64,000 nucleotides of DNA, taken from Ochrobactrum quorumnocens. GTDB lineage: Bacteria; Pseudomonadota; Alphaproteobacteria; Rhizobiales; Rhizobiaceae. Shown piece after piece: positions 35,901-44,672 of this stretch. The translations under genes were made by a program, and so were the position numbers. Below the pieces are notes generated by a model, which saw nothing but the letters and a program-made list of their open reading frames with translations, ran no database searches and was not told where the DNA came from. Numbering within the stretch: position 1 is the first letter of the stretch; each line of letters opens with the position of its first letter. The stretch covers positions 1,969,501 to 2,033,500 of the forward strand of contig NZ_CP022604.1 in assembly GCF_002278035.1 (NCBI RefSeq), written 5' to 3'.

Positions 35901-36593
35901 ATGATGAAGATTATGCGCATGCGGAACGTTTTTGCACATCTGGGTCACACCTCGCTTTTGTCAGCTATCTGCGCAGCTTTGCTTATCATGAGCCCTGCCC
36001 TTGCTGATACAAAGCCATCGCTCACAGCCCCTATTCTGCCTGTTCAGGTTGGCGCTGACAGCGAACAAAAGCCACAGCAGGAAAAGCCTGCTCCGGCTGC
36101 AGCACAAACGCCTGAAGAGCGCCTCGACAAGCTTTTTGCTGATCTCAAGCGCACATCCAACGAGACAAAGGCGCGCCGCATCACCGTTCAGATCAATCAG
36201 ATCTGGTCGCAATCTGGCAGCGCTACGGTAGACCTTCTCGTGCAATGGGCGAGTAGCGCCATGCTTGAAAAACGCTATACCTCAGCACTCGATTTCCTAA
36301 ATGAAGCCATCGCAATCGATCCGGACTATGCTGAAGCATGGAACCGTCGTGCGACTGTCTATTACCTTCGAAACGACTATGCCCACGCTATGTACGACAT
36401 CAATCGTACGCTGGAACTTGAGCCGCGTCATTATGGTGCGCTTACCGGCATGGCCGAGATTCTGCGTGCACGCGGGCTGAAAGAACAGGCGCTGCGCGCC
36501 TATGAACAAGCGCTACAGATCAATCCAATGATGCGGGACGCGCAGAAGAGTTTCTTCGATCTCACCGAAGAACTGAGCGACACTCGCACCTGA
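35901..36593 (+). CDS. Exported TPR protein
   Basis: The 230-residue protein has a signal peptide (basic MMKIMRMRNVFAHLG, hydrophobic HTSLLSAICAALLIMS, cleavage after ALA) and a Pro/Ala-rich linker. Three TPR units follow at about 125-220 (SAMLEKRYTSALDFLNEAIAIDPDYAEAWNRRATVYYLRNDYAHAMYDINRTLELEPRHY in segments). Several ATGs (35901, 35904, 35913, 35919) could start it; none has a strong site. It is on the same strand as rpmJ, 37 bases downstream. The partner is unknown. Confidence 0.8.
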   Translation: MMKIMRMRNVFAHLGHTSLLSAICAALLIMSPALADTKPSLTAPILPVQVGADSEQKPQQEKPAPAAAQTPEERLDKLFADLKRTSNETKARRITVQINQIWSQSGSATVDLLVQWASSAMLEKRYTSALDFLNEAIAIDPDYAEAWNRRATVYYLRNDYAHAMYDINRTLELEPRHYGALTGMAEILRARGLKEQALRAYEQALQINPMMRDAQKSFFDLTEELSDTRT

Positions 36594-36733
36594 TTCCTTT
36601 GCAGGACGCCTCAAACTGAGAAAGTGTAGAGCGCCATCTCAAAGCGCAAGGCGTTGATCACCTGCGGCTCTCCATGGCTTGATCCTTTGCCATGCTTAGG
36701 ATGAGACCGAGGCCTTGTCCTTCTTCAACAAAC

Positions 36734-36764
36734 AAAAACGCGCCCCGAAAGGAGCGCGTTTTTT
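36734..36764. terminator. Terminator between the TPR gene and pyk
   Basis: AAAACGCGC-C-CC, GAAA, GG-A-GCGCGTTTT pairs with one internal mismatch and ends in a T-run, serving convergent genes. Confidence 0.85.
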
Positions 36765-36802
36765 ATCAACTATAACTAGCACCTTAACCGAATTCCGCCA
36801 GT

Positions 36803-38239
36803 TTAGTCTGTGGACTGACCGTCGGCACCGATATAGGCGATGCGCAGCAAATTGGTAGCACCCGGCGTTCCGAATGGTACACCTGCCGTAACAATCAAAC
36901 GATCACCAGCCTTGCCAAACTCTTCCTTGAAAGCAACCTGACAGGCGTGATCAACCATGTCTTCCAGATCATGCGCGTCTTCTGTCACCACGCAATGCAG
37001 ACCCCAGACGACCGAGAGACGGCGCGCGGTTTCAACAATCGGCGACAGTGCAATGATTGGCGTACGAGGACGTTCACGCGCTGCACGCAGGCCCGTGGCT
37101 CCTGAAGCCGTATAGGTGACAATAGCCGACAGATTGAGCGTTTCAGCAATCTGACGAGCAGCCAGCGCTATCGCATCTGAACCAGTCGGCTCAGGGATCG
37201 CACGCTGTGCATCGAGAATACCCGGATAGGTCGGCTCGCGCTCAACCTTCTCGGCGATACGGTTCATTGTTGCAACAGCTTCGACCGGATACTGGCCGGA
37301 CGCGGATTCAGCAGAAAGCATGACAGCATCAGCGCCTTCGAAAACAGCGGTCGCAACGTCAGACACTTCAGCGCGGGTCGGAACCGGTGCGGTGATCATC
37401 GATTCGAGCATCTGCGTCGCCACCACGACCGGCTTACCAGCGCGGCGTGCCTTGCGGATCATCTGCTTTTGAATGCCCGGAACGCTTTCCAGTGGCATTT
37501 CAACGCCAAGATCACCACGAGCAACCATGATCGCATCGGAAAGCTCGATGATCTCATCGAGACGCGTCACAGCCTGCGGCTTTTCAATCTTCGACATCAG
37601 GCCGACCTTGCCACCCGAAATCTTGCGTGCTTCGATCAGATCTTCCGGACGCTGAATGAACGACAGGGCAACCCAGTCGATTTCTTCCTTCAGAACCGCG
37701 TGGAAATCCTTGTAATCTTTCTCTGTCAGAGCACCGACACCCAAAGTGGTGTCCGGAAGGCTCACGCCCTTGCGATCAGAAATGCTTGTGCCAGCGACAA
37801 CCTTGCAGCGGATCGACTTGCCGTCAGAGGCTTCGGCAATCAGTTCCAGCTTGCCGTCGTCGATCAACAGACGATGACCGGGCTCCACAGCTTCCAGAAT
37901 TTCCGGGTGCGGAAGATACACGCGGGTTTCGTCGCCCGGCTCTTCATTGTTGTCGAGTGTGAAAGTCTGGCCTGCAACGAGCGCAACCTTGGTATTCTTG
38001 AACTTGCCAACGCGCAGCTTAGGACCCTGAAGGTCAGCCAGAATTCCGATAGGACGGCCAAGTTCCTTTTCTACATTACGAATGCGCTGAACAAGCGTAC
38101 GCATCGTGTCATGATCGGCATGACTCATGTTGATACGGAAGACGTCTGCACCGGCTTCAAAAAGCTGACGGATGACGGATTCCTCGCCGGACGCCGGGCC
38201 GAGTGTGGCGAGAATCTTGACCTTGCGGTTGCGCTTCAT
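36803..38239 (-). CDS. pyk: Pyruvate kinase
   Basis: The 478-residue enzyme makes ATP and pyruvate from phosphoenolpyruvate. Landmarks are KILATLGPASG, FRINMSHAD, LADLQGPKLRVG, the signature ending in MSKIEKPQAV and IMVARGDLGVEM, and the ATQMLESM loop. The C-terminal domain is complete. Its ATG overlaps the stop of the DUF1036 gene in an ATGA, so the two are translationally coupled. A central-CG operator-like palindrome lies in the shared promoter region at 38870. Confidence 0.98.
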   Translation of the reverse strand: MKRNRKVKILATLGPASGEESVIRQLFEAGADVFRINMSHADHDTMRTLVQRIRNVEKELGRPIGILADLQGPKLRVGKFKNTKVALVAGQTFTLDNNEEPGDETRVYLPHPEILEAVEPGHRLLIDDGKLELIAEASDGKSIRCKVVAGTSISDRKGVSLPDTTLGVGALTEKDYKDFHAVLKEEIDWVALSFIQRPEDLIEARKISGGKVGLMSKIEKPQAVTRLDEIIELSDAIMVARGDLGVEMPLESVPGIQKQMIRKARRAGKPVVVATQMLESMITAPVPTRAEVSDVATAVFEGADAVMLSAESASGQYPVEAVATMNRIAEKVEREPTYPGILDAQRAIPEPTGSDAIALAARQIAETLNLSAIVTYTASGATGLRAARERPRTPIIALSPIVETARRLSVVWGLHCVVTEDAHDLEDMVDHACQVAFKEEFGKAGDRLIVTAGVPFGTPGATNLLRIAYIGADGQSTD

Positions 38240-38697
38240 TGATTATTAGTTCCTGTAACTGTGGAGTTTTCTAGCGGCGTTTCGTCAGTAAGCTGTACCA
38301 TCCAGCTCGATTGTTCCCCGGTATCGTATTCCTGGAAGCCATTGCGCTGGAAACCCCGCGCAAAGCAGTCCTGAACACCCGTGATACGGAATTCCTTTTC
38401 CGCAACACACATGTTCACCTTACCTTCCCAGCGGCCGCCGCTCTGGGAATCTTCAGCATAGAGATAGTAATAGCGTGACGAGAGTGGGCCTTCGAGCAGC
38501 GTCTTGCAGGTTGAACCGTCAATATGCCACCAGCCCTCAGTGACCCAGCCTGTCTTGGCTCTATAGCCAATGGCGACACCAACCAGGTTCTGGGTTGAGT
38601 TACACACCCGAAAATCAGCACGCGCTTCCAAAGCTGTTATGCCCAGTGTACCGATAAGCACGCTGGAGAACAAACCTAAGAAAAGTGGAAGTCGCAT
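38236..38697 (-). CDS. DUF1036 exported protein
   Basis: The 153-residue protein has a signal peptide (MRLPLFLGLFSSVLIGTLGITALEARA) and a DUF1036 domain: FRVCNSTQNLVGVAIGYR, EGWWHIDGSTCKTLLEGPLSSRYYYLYAED, with paired cysteines. DUF1036 proteins are small periplasmic proteins of unknown role. ATG 38697 has AAGGAG nine bases upstream; the open frame to 38736 would hide the signal. Its stop overlaps the pyk start by 4 bases, an unexpected pairing of an exported protein with a glycolytic enzyme. Confidence 0.88.
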   Translation of the reverse strand: MRLPLFLGLFSSVLIGTLGITALEARADFRVCNSTQNLVGVAIGYRAKTGWVTEGWWHIDGSTCKTLLEGPLSSRYYYLYAEDSQSGGRWEGKVNMCVAEKEFRITGVQDCFARGFQRNGFQEYDTGEQSSWMVQLTDETPLENSTVTGTNNQ

Positions 38698-38869
38698 TCG
38701 CCGAACTCCTTCAGCCCGCAATCGCTTTTGTCTCACGCAAGGAAATCCTCTTTCGATCGCTCTCTTTTCGGCAGTTTCGCCTTTGATGTCAACGCAATCC
38801 CGGAGAGAACAAATCAGTTACAGCATTTCCATTCAAACTGCATAGCGATTTAAGCGGAAAAACGTCCAA

Positions 38870-38883
38870 TTTAAACGATTAGA
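38870..38883. promoter_or_regulatory. Operator-like palindrome upstream of DUF1036-pyk
   Basis: TTTAAACGATTAGA matches the inverted form of the AATCGTTT palindromes at tkt and fba. Only one full copy is visible here. It lies in the 320-bp divergent gap 38698-39017, which otherwise shows no feature. Confidence 0.5.
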
Positions 38884-39017
38884 TTGGCTTCTTTGTCTCA
38901 ACCCGGAAACTCCTTCCTCAATCTTTTGAGAATGATCGTTGCAATCTCGACTTTCTCATGACAGAGCTGAAACTACTTGCGATTTGTGACAAAAATCTCA
39001 CCGAAGAAGCCACTTGC

Positions 39018-39818
39018 ATGTCATCTGCTCCGTCCTTTTCCCCCGTCCATCAGGTCGATGGCAATCTCGGTCTTGGCCTGCTTCTGACCGCCGACCATGC
39101 CCGACGTGATTTGCCGGCTGAATATGGCAGTCTGGGTCTGGCAAAAAGCGAGTTTGAACGGCATATCGCGTATGATATCGGCGTCGAGGAACTTACACGT
39201 CAGCTCGCTGCAAAGATTGACGCACCAGCAGTCATGGGTGGCTTCTCGCGCCTGCTGATCGACCCCAATCGCGGTGAGGATGATCCGACCCTCATCATGC
39301 AGTTATCGGACGGCGCGGTCATTTCCGGCAATTATCCGATGACCCCGGATGAGCGTGAGAAACGCCTCGATAAGTTCTATCGTCCCTATCATGATGCAGT
39401 CGCATCCGTGAGCACCCAGGTCGCACTTGCGAGTGGCAAAGCGCCTTTTGTTGTTTCCATCCACTCCTTCACGCCAAACTGGCGTGGCAATGATCGGCCA
39501 TGGCACATTGGTCTTCTATGGGATTCCGACCCGCGCGCGATTACTCCACTCCTTTCGATGCTACGCGACCAACCCGGCCTGATCGTAGGCGACAATGAGC
39601 CATATAATGGCGCGCTGAAAAACGATGCCATGTATCGTCACGCAACCAGCCGCGGCTATGCGCATGTGCTCATTGAAGTACGACAGGATCTGATCGCAGA
39701 GAAAACTGGCGCGACCGAGTGGGCCGAGCGACTGGCACCGATGCTTACCGCTATCAACACGCTGCCGGAAATCCATGAAATCCGGCATTTTGGTTCGCGA
39801 ACAGGGCCTATCGATTAA
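39018..39818 (+). CDS. N-formylglutamate amidohydrolase family protein
   Basis: The 266-residue protein matches the N-formylglutamate amidohydrolase (HutG-like) family, zinc hydrolases. Conserved parts are LLTADHARRDLPAEYG, GGFSRLLIDPNRGEDDPTLI, FVVSIHSFTPNW, VGDNEPYNG and AHVLIEVRQDLI. Because no hut genes are near, the real substrate may differ. ATG 39018 has GAAGAAG about 9 bases upstream and starts close to the domain; the longer frame from 38958 lacks a ribosome site. Confidence 0.85.
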   Translation: MSSAPSFSPVHQVDGNLGLGLLLTADHARRDLPAEYGSLGLAKSEFERHIAYDIGVEELTRQLAAKIDAPAVMGGFSRLLIDPNRGEDDPTLIMQLSDGAVISGNYPMTPDEREKRLDKFYRPYHDAVASVSTQVALASGKAPFVVSIHSFTPNWRGNDRPWHIGLLWDSDPRAITPLLSMLRDQPGLIVGDNEPYNGALKNDAMYRHATSRGYAHVLIEVRQDLIAEKTGATEWAERLAPMLTAINTLPEIHEIRHFGSRTGPID

Positions 39819-40040
39819 TCGCCTTTACCCGCTATCCACAGCCAAAAGGCGATAAATGGCCCCAAAGCCTCTTAATTTTGCTCGCGACTCGCACGAAAAA
39901 CGTTTCAGACTTTCGACAATCGCGCCGTTCCTTTACAGCATGTCGCAGAAAAGATGGAACCGGCTTTCCGGTGACGATACGCGCGTCGAAACAAACCGCT
40001 ATTGCTTGCATTCATAATCGACTTTGAATTGGAGAAACCC

Positions 40041-40301
40041 GTGAGCGACGACATTACCAGCGAAGCCCAGACAATTGCTGTTGGCCAGTTGCGTGCTTTC
40101 ATCGAGCGCATTGAACGTCTCGAAGAAGAAAAAAAGACCATCGGCGACGATATCAAGGAAGTTTACGCGGAATTGAAGGGTTCGGGGTTTGACAGCAAGG
40201 TCGTAAGGACCATTATTCGTCTGCGTAAAAAAGAAGACCATGAACGTCAGGAAGAAGAAGCCATGCTCCAGCTCTATATGGATGCATTGGGCATGGGCTG
40301 A
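40041..40301 (+). CDS. gapR: GapR family nucleoid-associated protein (DUF2312)
   Basis: The 86-residue protein fits DUF2312/Gap[53 protein letters not shown] in segments. GapR clamps overtwisted AT-rich DNA and helps replication and topoisomerases in Caulobacter. The start is a GTG at 40041 with GGAG six bases upstream, giving SDDITSEAQ. The ATG frame from 40002 adds 13 residues without family match. Confidence 0.9.
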   Translation: MSDDITSEAQTIAVGQLRAFIERIERLEEEKKTIGDDIKEVYAELKGSGFDSKVVRTIIRLRKKEDHERQEEEAMLQLYMDALGMG

Positions 40302-40383
40302 CTTTAAGGGCCCGACTCTCTTCCTGAAATCGTAACCCTGCGGGTCCGCAAGGGGTCGTATGCACAGGAAGAGGATAGGGTCC

Positions 40384-41331
40384 ATGGAGTTTAGAAAGCT
40401 CGGACGTACTGAACTCGAAGTTTCGCCGCTTTGTTTTGGCGGCAACGTATTTGGATGGACGGTCGACGAAGCGACTTCATTTTCGCTTCTCGACCGTTTT
40501 GTCGATGCAGGACTTAATTTCATCGACACGGCGGATGTCTATTCCGCATGGGCGACAGGAAACACTGGTGGTGAATCCGAAACTATTATCGGCAACTGGC
40601 TGAAATCCCGCGGCCTGCGCCATAAAGTCGTCATCGCCACCAAAGTTGGCTCAGAAATGGGGCCGGACGAAAAAGGCCTTTCTCCCACTTATATCCGCAA
40701 AGCCGTCGATGCCTCCCTCAAGCGGCTCCAAACCGACTATATCGATCTATACCAGTCTCACTGGGACGACCCGGAAACACCGTTCGAGGATGTGCTGGGA
40801 ACATATAAAGAGCTCATGGCCGCTGGCAAAGTGCGCGCTATCGGCGCATCAAACCTCACCCCAGAACGTCTCACCGAAGCGCTTGATACGTCCAGCAAAC
40901 ACAATCTGCCGCGCTATGAAACTTTGCAGCCACTTTACAATCTCTATGATCGTTCGGGTTTTGAAAGCGGACTTGAAGCAATCTGCCGTGACAATGAGCT
41001 GGGCGTCATTCCCTATTACGCGCTCGCAGCCGGCTTCCTGACGGGTAAATACCGTTCGAAGGATGATCTTGGGCAGAGTGCGCGCGGCTCATCCGTCGAA
41101 AAATACCTGACCGATCGTGGATCACGCATTATTGCGGCGCTCGATCAGGTTGCCCGCGCAAATGATGCCACACCTGCGCAGATTGCGATTGCCTGGCTGA
41201 TTGCCCATCCGGCAATCACTGCACCCATTGCCAGTGCAACGCGTTCTGCCCAGCTTGGTGAACTGATCGACGCAACGCAGATAAAACTGGATGCGGAAGC
41301 TATCGCGCTGCTCAACAAGGCAAGTGCTTAG
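40384..41331 (+). CDS. Aldo/keto reductase
   Basis: The 315-residue protein is a TIM-barrel NADPH-dependent reductase. It begins MEFRKLGRTELEVSPLCFGGNVFGW, has the catalytic FIDTADVYSAW (Asp and Tyr), VVIATKVG (Lys), LYQSHWDDP (His) and the C-terminal IASATRSAQLGE cofactor loop. Substrates in this broad family are carbonyl compounds and cannot be specified. The stop lies 10 bases before a palindrome shared with the convergent uup gene. Confidence 0.92.
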   Translation: MEFRKLGRTELEVSPLCFGGNVFGWTVDEATSFSLLDRFVDAGLNFIDTADVYSAWATGNTGGESETIIGNWLKSRGLRHKVVIATKVGSEMGPDEKGLSPTYIRKAVDASLKRLQTDYIDLYQSHWDDPETPFEDVLGTYKELMAAGKVRAIGASNLTPERLTEALDTSSKHNLPRYETLQPLYNLYDRSGFESGLEAICRDNELGVIPYYALAAGFLTGKYRSKDDLGQSARGSSVEKYLTDRGSRIIAALDQVARANDATPAQIAIAWLIAHPAITAPIASATRSAQLGELIDATQIKLDAEAIALLNKASA

Positions 41332-41340
41332 AATCGGTCG

Positions 41341-41366
41341 TCGAGGGATAAGAAATTATCCCTCGA
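41341..41366. terminator. Palindromic terminator overlapping the uup stop
   Basis: TCGAGGGATAA, GAAA, TTATCCCTCGA is a perfect 11-bp stem. Its right half contains the TAA stop (41356-41358 on the minus strand) and last codons of uup. Confidence 0.8.
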
Positions 41367-43170
41367 TCTCTTCCCTCAGCATCTCCAATTCCAGCCATTC
41401 TTCTTCCATGGAAGAATGCTCTGTGCGCTTCTTTTCAAGAATATCGGCCGTCTTGGCAAACAGCGTTGGATCTTTGGCATACAGCTGCGGATCAGCCAGC
41501 TTCCCTTCCAGAACGGTGATTTCCTTTGCCAGCGCATCCATTTTGCCCGGCAGGCTTTCAAGTGCAAATTTCTGCTTGTAGGAAAGCTTGCGCTTTTCCT
41601 CTCGCTTGGGCTGCACAGCCTCATTGCCCTTTTCGTCGGCGCGTGCGGCAGCGGCCTTCACATTGCGGCGCGCCAAAGCCTGTTCTTTGCGCTGCGCCAT
41701 CATATCGGCATAGCCACCAGCATATTCGAGCCAGTTGCCATCACCTTCCGGCGCAATCACAGAGGTCACAGTGCGGTCAAGGAAATCGCGATCATGGCTG
41801 ACGAGAATGACCGTGCCAGGGAATCCGGAAACCAGTTCCTGCAAAAGATCGAGCGTCTCCATGTCGAGATCATTGGTCGGCTCGTCAAGGATCAACAGAT
41901 TGGCAGGCCTTGCCAGAACGCGCGCCAACATAAGACGCGCTCTTTCACCGCCTGACAGCTCACGGATCGGCGTGCGTATCTGTTCAGGCTGGAAAAGAAA
42001 GTCCTTCATGTAAGAAACGACATGGCGCTGCTCACCGTTGACGATGAGGCTTTCGCCGCGACCATCGGTCAGATAATGCGCCAGCGTATCATCCAGATTG
42101 AGGCTTTCACGCTTCTGATCAAGTTCGGCCATTTCGAGATTGACACCAAGGCGCAAAGTGCCTGAGTCTGGTTGAAGCTTGCCAGTAAGCATTGACAAAA
42201 GTGTGGTCTTGCCTGCCCCGTTAGGACCAACAAGCCCGATCCGGTCACCGCGTTGAACACGAGTCGAAAAATCTCGGACCAGTACGCGCTCATCATAAGC
42301 TTTGTTGAGCTTTTTCGCTTCAATGACAAGCTTGCCGGATTCCTTGGAATCGCTTGCTGCCAGAACAGCATTGCCTTGCGCCTTGCGATGATTGCGAAAC
42401 TCCGACCGCATCGAATGCAGCTCACCAAGACGACGCACGTTGCGCTTGCGGCGAGCCGTCACGCCATAGCGCAACCAATGCTCTTCGCGTGCGATCTGGC
42501 GGCCAAGCTTGTGCAGATCGCGTTCTTCCTCTTCCAGAACCTTGTCACGCCATTCCTCAAAATGCGCAAAGCCCTGATCGATGCGACGGGTAATGCCGCG
42601 ATCAAGCCACACAGTCGAACGGCTGACATTTTCAAGAAAGCGACGGTCATGCGAGATCAACACGATAGCCGAACGGATCTGACGCAGTTCGTCTTCCAGC
42701 CATTCAATGGTATTGAGATCGAGATGGTTTGTCGGCTCATCAAGCAACAGCACATCAGGCTGCGGCGCGATCACGCGTGCAAGGGCTGCACGGCGCGCCT
42801 CACCACCAGACAGATGATCGGGTTTTTCTTCGCCAGTAAGGCCCAGATGCTCAAGAAGATAGGTTACGCGATGCGGATCATCTGCCGGTCCAAGCCCGGC
42901 TTCGACATATGCACGTACATTGGGAAAACCATCAAGGTCCGGCACCTGCGGCAGATAACGAACCGTCGCGCCCGGATGCTTGAACACTTCGCCCGAGGTC
43001 GGCTCGACCATATTGGCCGCGATTTTGAGCAAAGTGGACTTGCCTGAACCGTTGCGGCCGACCAGCGCGATGCGGTCGCCCTCACTCACAGAAAGGGCAG
43101 CTTCCTCCAAAAGCGGTGTGCCGCCAAAGGTGAGCTTGATCTGGTCGAGGCGAAGAAGCGGAGGTGCCAT
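41356..43170 (-). CDS. uup: ABC-F family ATPase (Uup-like)
   Basis: The 604-residue cytosolic protein has two ABC domains and no membrane helices. Walker A motifs are GRNGSGKST and GPNGAGKTT, signatures LSGGEARRAAL and LSGGERARLML, and Walker B LLLDEPTNHLDL and LILDEPTNDLD. The C-terminal coiled coil (from about 515, KLSYKQKFALESLPGKMDAL) is that of Uup, which binds branched DNA and ribosomes. ABC-F proteins act on stalled ribosomes. It ends in a palindrome shared with the convergent aldo/keto reductase. Confidence 0.93.
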   Translation of the reverse strand: MAPPLLRLDQIKLTFGGTPLLEEAALSVSEGDRIALVGRNGSGKSTLLKIAANMVEPTSGEVFKHPGATVRYLPQVPDLDGFPNVRAYVEAGLGPADDPHRVTYLLEHLGLTGEEKPDHLSGGEARRAALARVIAPQPDVLLLDEPTNHLDLNTIEWLEDELRQIRSAIVLISHDRRFLENVSRSTVWLDRGITRRIDQGFAHFEEWRDKVLEEEERDLHKLGRQIAREEHWLRYGVTARRKRNVRRLGELHSMRSEFRNHRKAQGNAVLAASDSKESGKLVIEAKKLNKAYDERVLVRDFSTRVQRGDRIGLVGPNGAGKTTLLSMLTGKLQPDSGTLRLGVNLEMAELDQKRESLNLDDTLAHYLTDGRGESLIVNGEQRHVVSYMKDFLFQPEQIRTPIRELSGGERARLMLARVLARPANLLILDEPTNDLDMETLDLLQELVSGFPGTVILVSHDRDFLDRTVTSVIAPEGDGNWLEYAGGYADMMAQRKEQALARRNVKAAAARADEKGNEAVQPKREEKRKLSYKQKFALESLPGKMDALAKEITVLEGKLADPQLYAKDPTLFAKTADILEKKRTEHSSMEEEWLELEMLREEIEG

Positions 43171-43255
43171 GGTTCTCTTTGAAAAAAGCGGTTGAAAATT
43201 CCGCCCTGCTTGTCGGGGACAAAAGCCGTTCTGTCAAATGGAACCGTCAAAAAAC

Positions 43256-43285
43256 AAACAGGCCGGGTTTCCCCGGCCTGTTTTT
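43256..43285 (-). terminator. Terminator near uup and the lipoprotein gene
   Basis: AACAGGCCGGG, TTT, CCCCGGCCTGTTTTT form a strong stem. The gene at 43319 on the minus strand ends 34 bases before it, so it most likely terminates that gene. Confidence 0.85.
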
Positions 43286-43318
43286 AAACTTTGATCCCGC
43301 TAAACGGACCAACCCGTC

Positions 43319-43603
43319 TTAGTTACAAGGTGCTTCGTAAACGCGACCGTAATTATCGCGGTAACGACAATACTGAACATTGTTACGGGTTGTCGCAGCA
43401 CCGAGAAGCGTACCGCCGACAGCACCAATGGCAGCCCCGGTCAAAGCACCACGACCATTGCCACCGATTGCGCCGCCTGCGAGCGCACCAAGAGCTGCAC
43501 CACCGACACCATAACCGGCAGTACGTTGTTCACCCGTCGTGCATGCTGCTGTTGAGAACGCAAGCGCACCGACGATTGCAATCATGGAAAGACGTGACTT
43601 CAT
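43319..43603 (-). CDS. Glycine-zipper outer-membrane lipoprotein
   Basis: The 94-residue protein has a lipoprotein signal with lipobox STAAC (Cys21) and a glycine-zipper core (YGVGGAALGALAGGAIGGNGRG, then LTGAAIGAVGGTLLGAAT in segments). The C-terminal CRYRDNYGRVYEAPCN carries two cysteines. Such proteins sit in or under the outer membrane; the Brucella family is often annotated YMGG-like or 17-kDa-like. AGTAGGAGATTGTTTC precedes ATG. Confidence 0.85.
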   Translation of the reverse strand: MKSRLSMIAIVGALAFSTAACTTGEQRTAGYGVGGAALGALAGGAIGGNGRGALTGAAIGAVGGTLLGAATTRNNVQYCRYRDNYGRVYEAPCN

Positions 43604-43736
43604 GAAACAATCTCCTACTAGAGTTACACCAACACCGACTTTGCGTCCCCAACTTCGGCGTAAAGCAGATCATACCCGCTTGACCCATTTACAATACGTT
43701 TCACCTGTCAGCGTCAAGCAGTTTCAATTTTTAAGG

Positions 43737-44393
43737 TTAGCAGCTGCCCTGAAAATGAGCCTCCTCACTCAAGTTCGCTACAAGTATCGCAAGACCTGAA
43801 CGCGCTGAAACGCAAAGAGTTCCACGCACAATATTGGAGACAGTCCACGATGAACCAAACGGCAAGGTCACATTGTCTAACGGCCACTCGGCATTTGTGA
43901 TTGTAAGCCCTTCAACGGTGCAGAAATTCACAACGCTAAAAGATGTGCCGTCGGGTAAATCATAAACATAGTCTCCTGCGACCAATGGCCATGCTTCCTC
44001 CGCTCCGCTGGACAGAAGAATGTCTCTGCCTTTTGCGACTTGCGCGGTTGCCATAGTCAGATGCAGCAAGGTGTGATCGGTACGCGAGCCACCAAAAGCA
44101 CCGCAGAGAATGACCTTACTCGCTCCACGCTCAAAGGCTTCCTCAAGCGCAAGCTCACCATCCGTCATATCCTTGGCAGCGGGAAAGGTTCTTTGCGGCA
44201 CATGCGCATATTTCTCTTTCAATGCGTCGGAGGTTGAATCGAAATCTCCCAACCAAAGTTCGGGCTCAACCCCAAGGGCTTCCGCGTGGCGCATCCCGCC
44301 GTCCGCAGCAAGAACTCGCGCGCCAGCTATCTGCCGTTTCAAGCGTTCCGTGACGACGAGATCGCCGCCGAGAAGAATAACAAATGTGCTCAT
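43737..44393 (-). CDS. Thiamine pyrophosphokinase
   Basis: The 218-residue enzyme transfers pyrophosphate from ATP to thiamine, giving TPP. It has LLGGDLVV, RVLAADGGMRHAEALG, the LWLGDFDSTSDAL motif (metal aspartates), the DMTDGELALEEAFERGA segment and a C-terminal beta domain with DGTSFSVVNF and GLTITNAEWPL. It is divergent from the TPP-riboswitch/thiBPQ operon, so imported thiamine could be converted straight to the cofactor. No riboswitch is seen on its own side. Confidence 0.92.
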   Translation of the reverse strand: MSTFVILLGGDLVVTERLKRQIAGARVLAADGGMRHAEALGVEPELWLGDFDSTSDALKEKYAHVPQRTFPAAKDMTDGELALEEAFERGASKVILCGAFGGSRTDHTLLHLTMATAQVAKGRDILLSSGAEEAWPLVAGDYVYDLPDGTSFSVVNFCTVEGLTITNAEWPLDNVTLPFGSSWTVSNIVRGTLCVSARSGLAILVANLSEEAHFQGSC

Positions 44394-44492
44394 AAATCGC
44401 TCATAACACGCGTTAATTCTACCCGGAAGCCTGCATGTTGATGCGGAAGCATCCCTTGCCCTTCTCTTTGCAAGGCTCTATTGTCGGCCCTG

Positions 44493-44589
44493 CTCTAACG
44501 GGGTGCCATTCAACCATTGAATAGCTGAGAAGCCGTACTCCGGCTAACCCGCTGAACCTGATCCGGCTTATACCGGCGGAGGGATTAGA
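44493..44589 (+). promoter_or_regulatory. TPP riboswitch (THI element)
   Basis: The conserved core is present in order: ACGGGGTGCC, GCTGAGA, ACCCGCTGAACCTGATCCGG and TACCGGCGGAGGGA. The outer stem pairs TCTAA with TTAGA. It sits about 60 bases before thiB. TPP binding should lower expression of thiBPQ. No terminator hairpin with a T-run follows, so control is probably at translation. Confidence 0.96.
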
Positions 44590-44672
44590 TGCTGCCCGAT
44601 TTATCGATAACGGCGCTCAATCCTTTAAGTAAAAGAAAGGACCTGCCGTTATGCGGCTTTTATCTCTGCTGA
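44589..44672 (+). other. Short ORF overlapping the riboswitch exit and thiB start
   Basis: ATG 44589 overlaps the last base of the aptamer and is preceded by the aptamer's own GGCGGAGGGA, spaced seven bases as a Shine-Dalgarno. It encodes 27 residues beginning MLPDLSITAL and stops at 44672, 22 bases inside thiB in another frame. It may be a chance ATG or a coupled leader peptide. Confidence 0.35.

Noticed and set aside
37469-38242. 257-codon plus-strand open frame
   Set aside because: Antisense shadow of pyruvate kinase.
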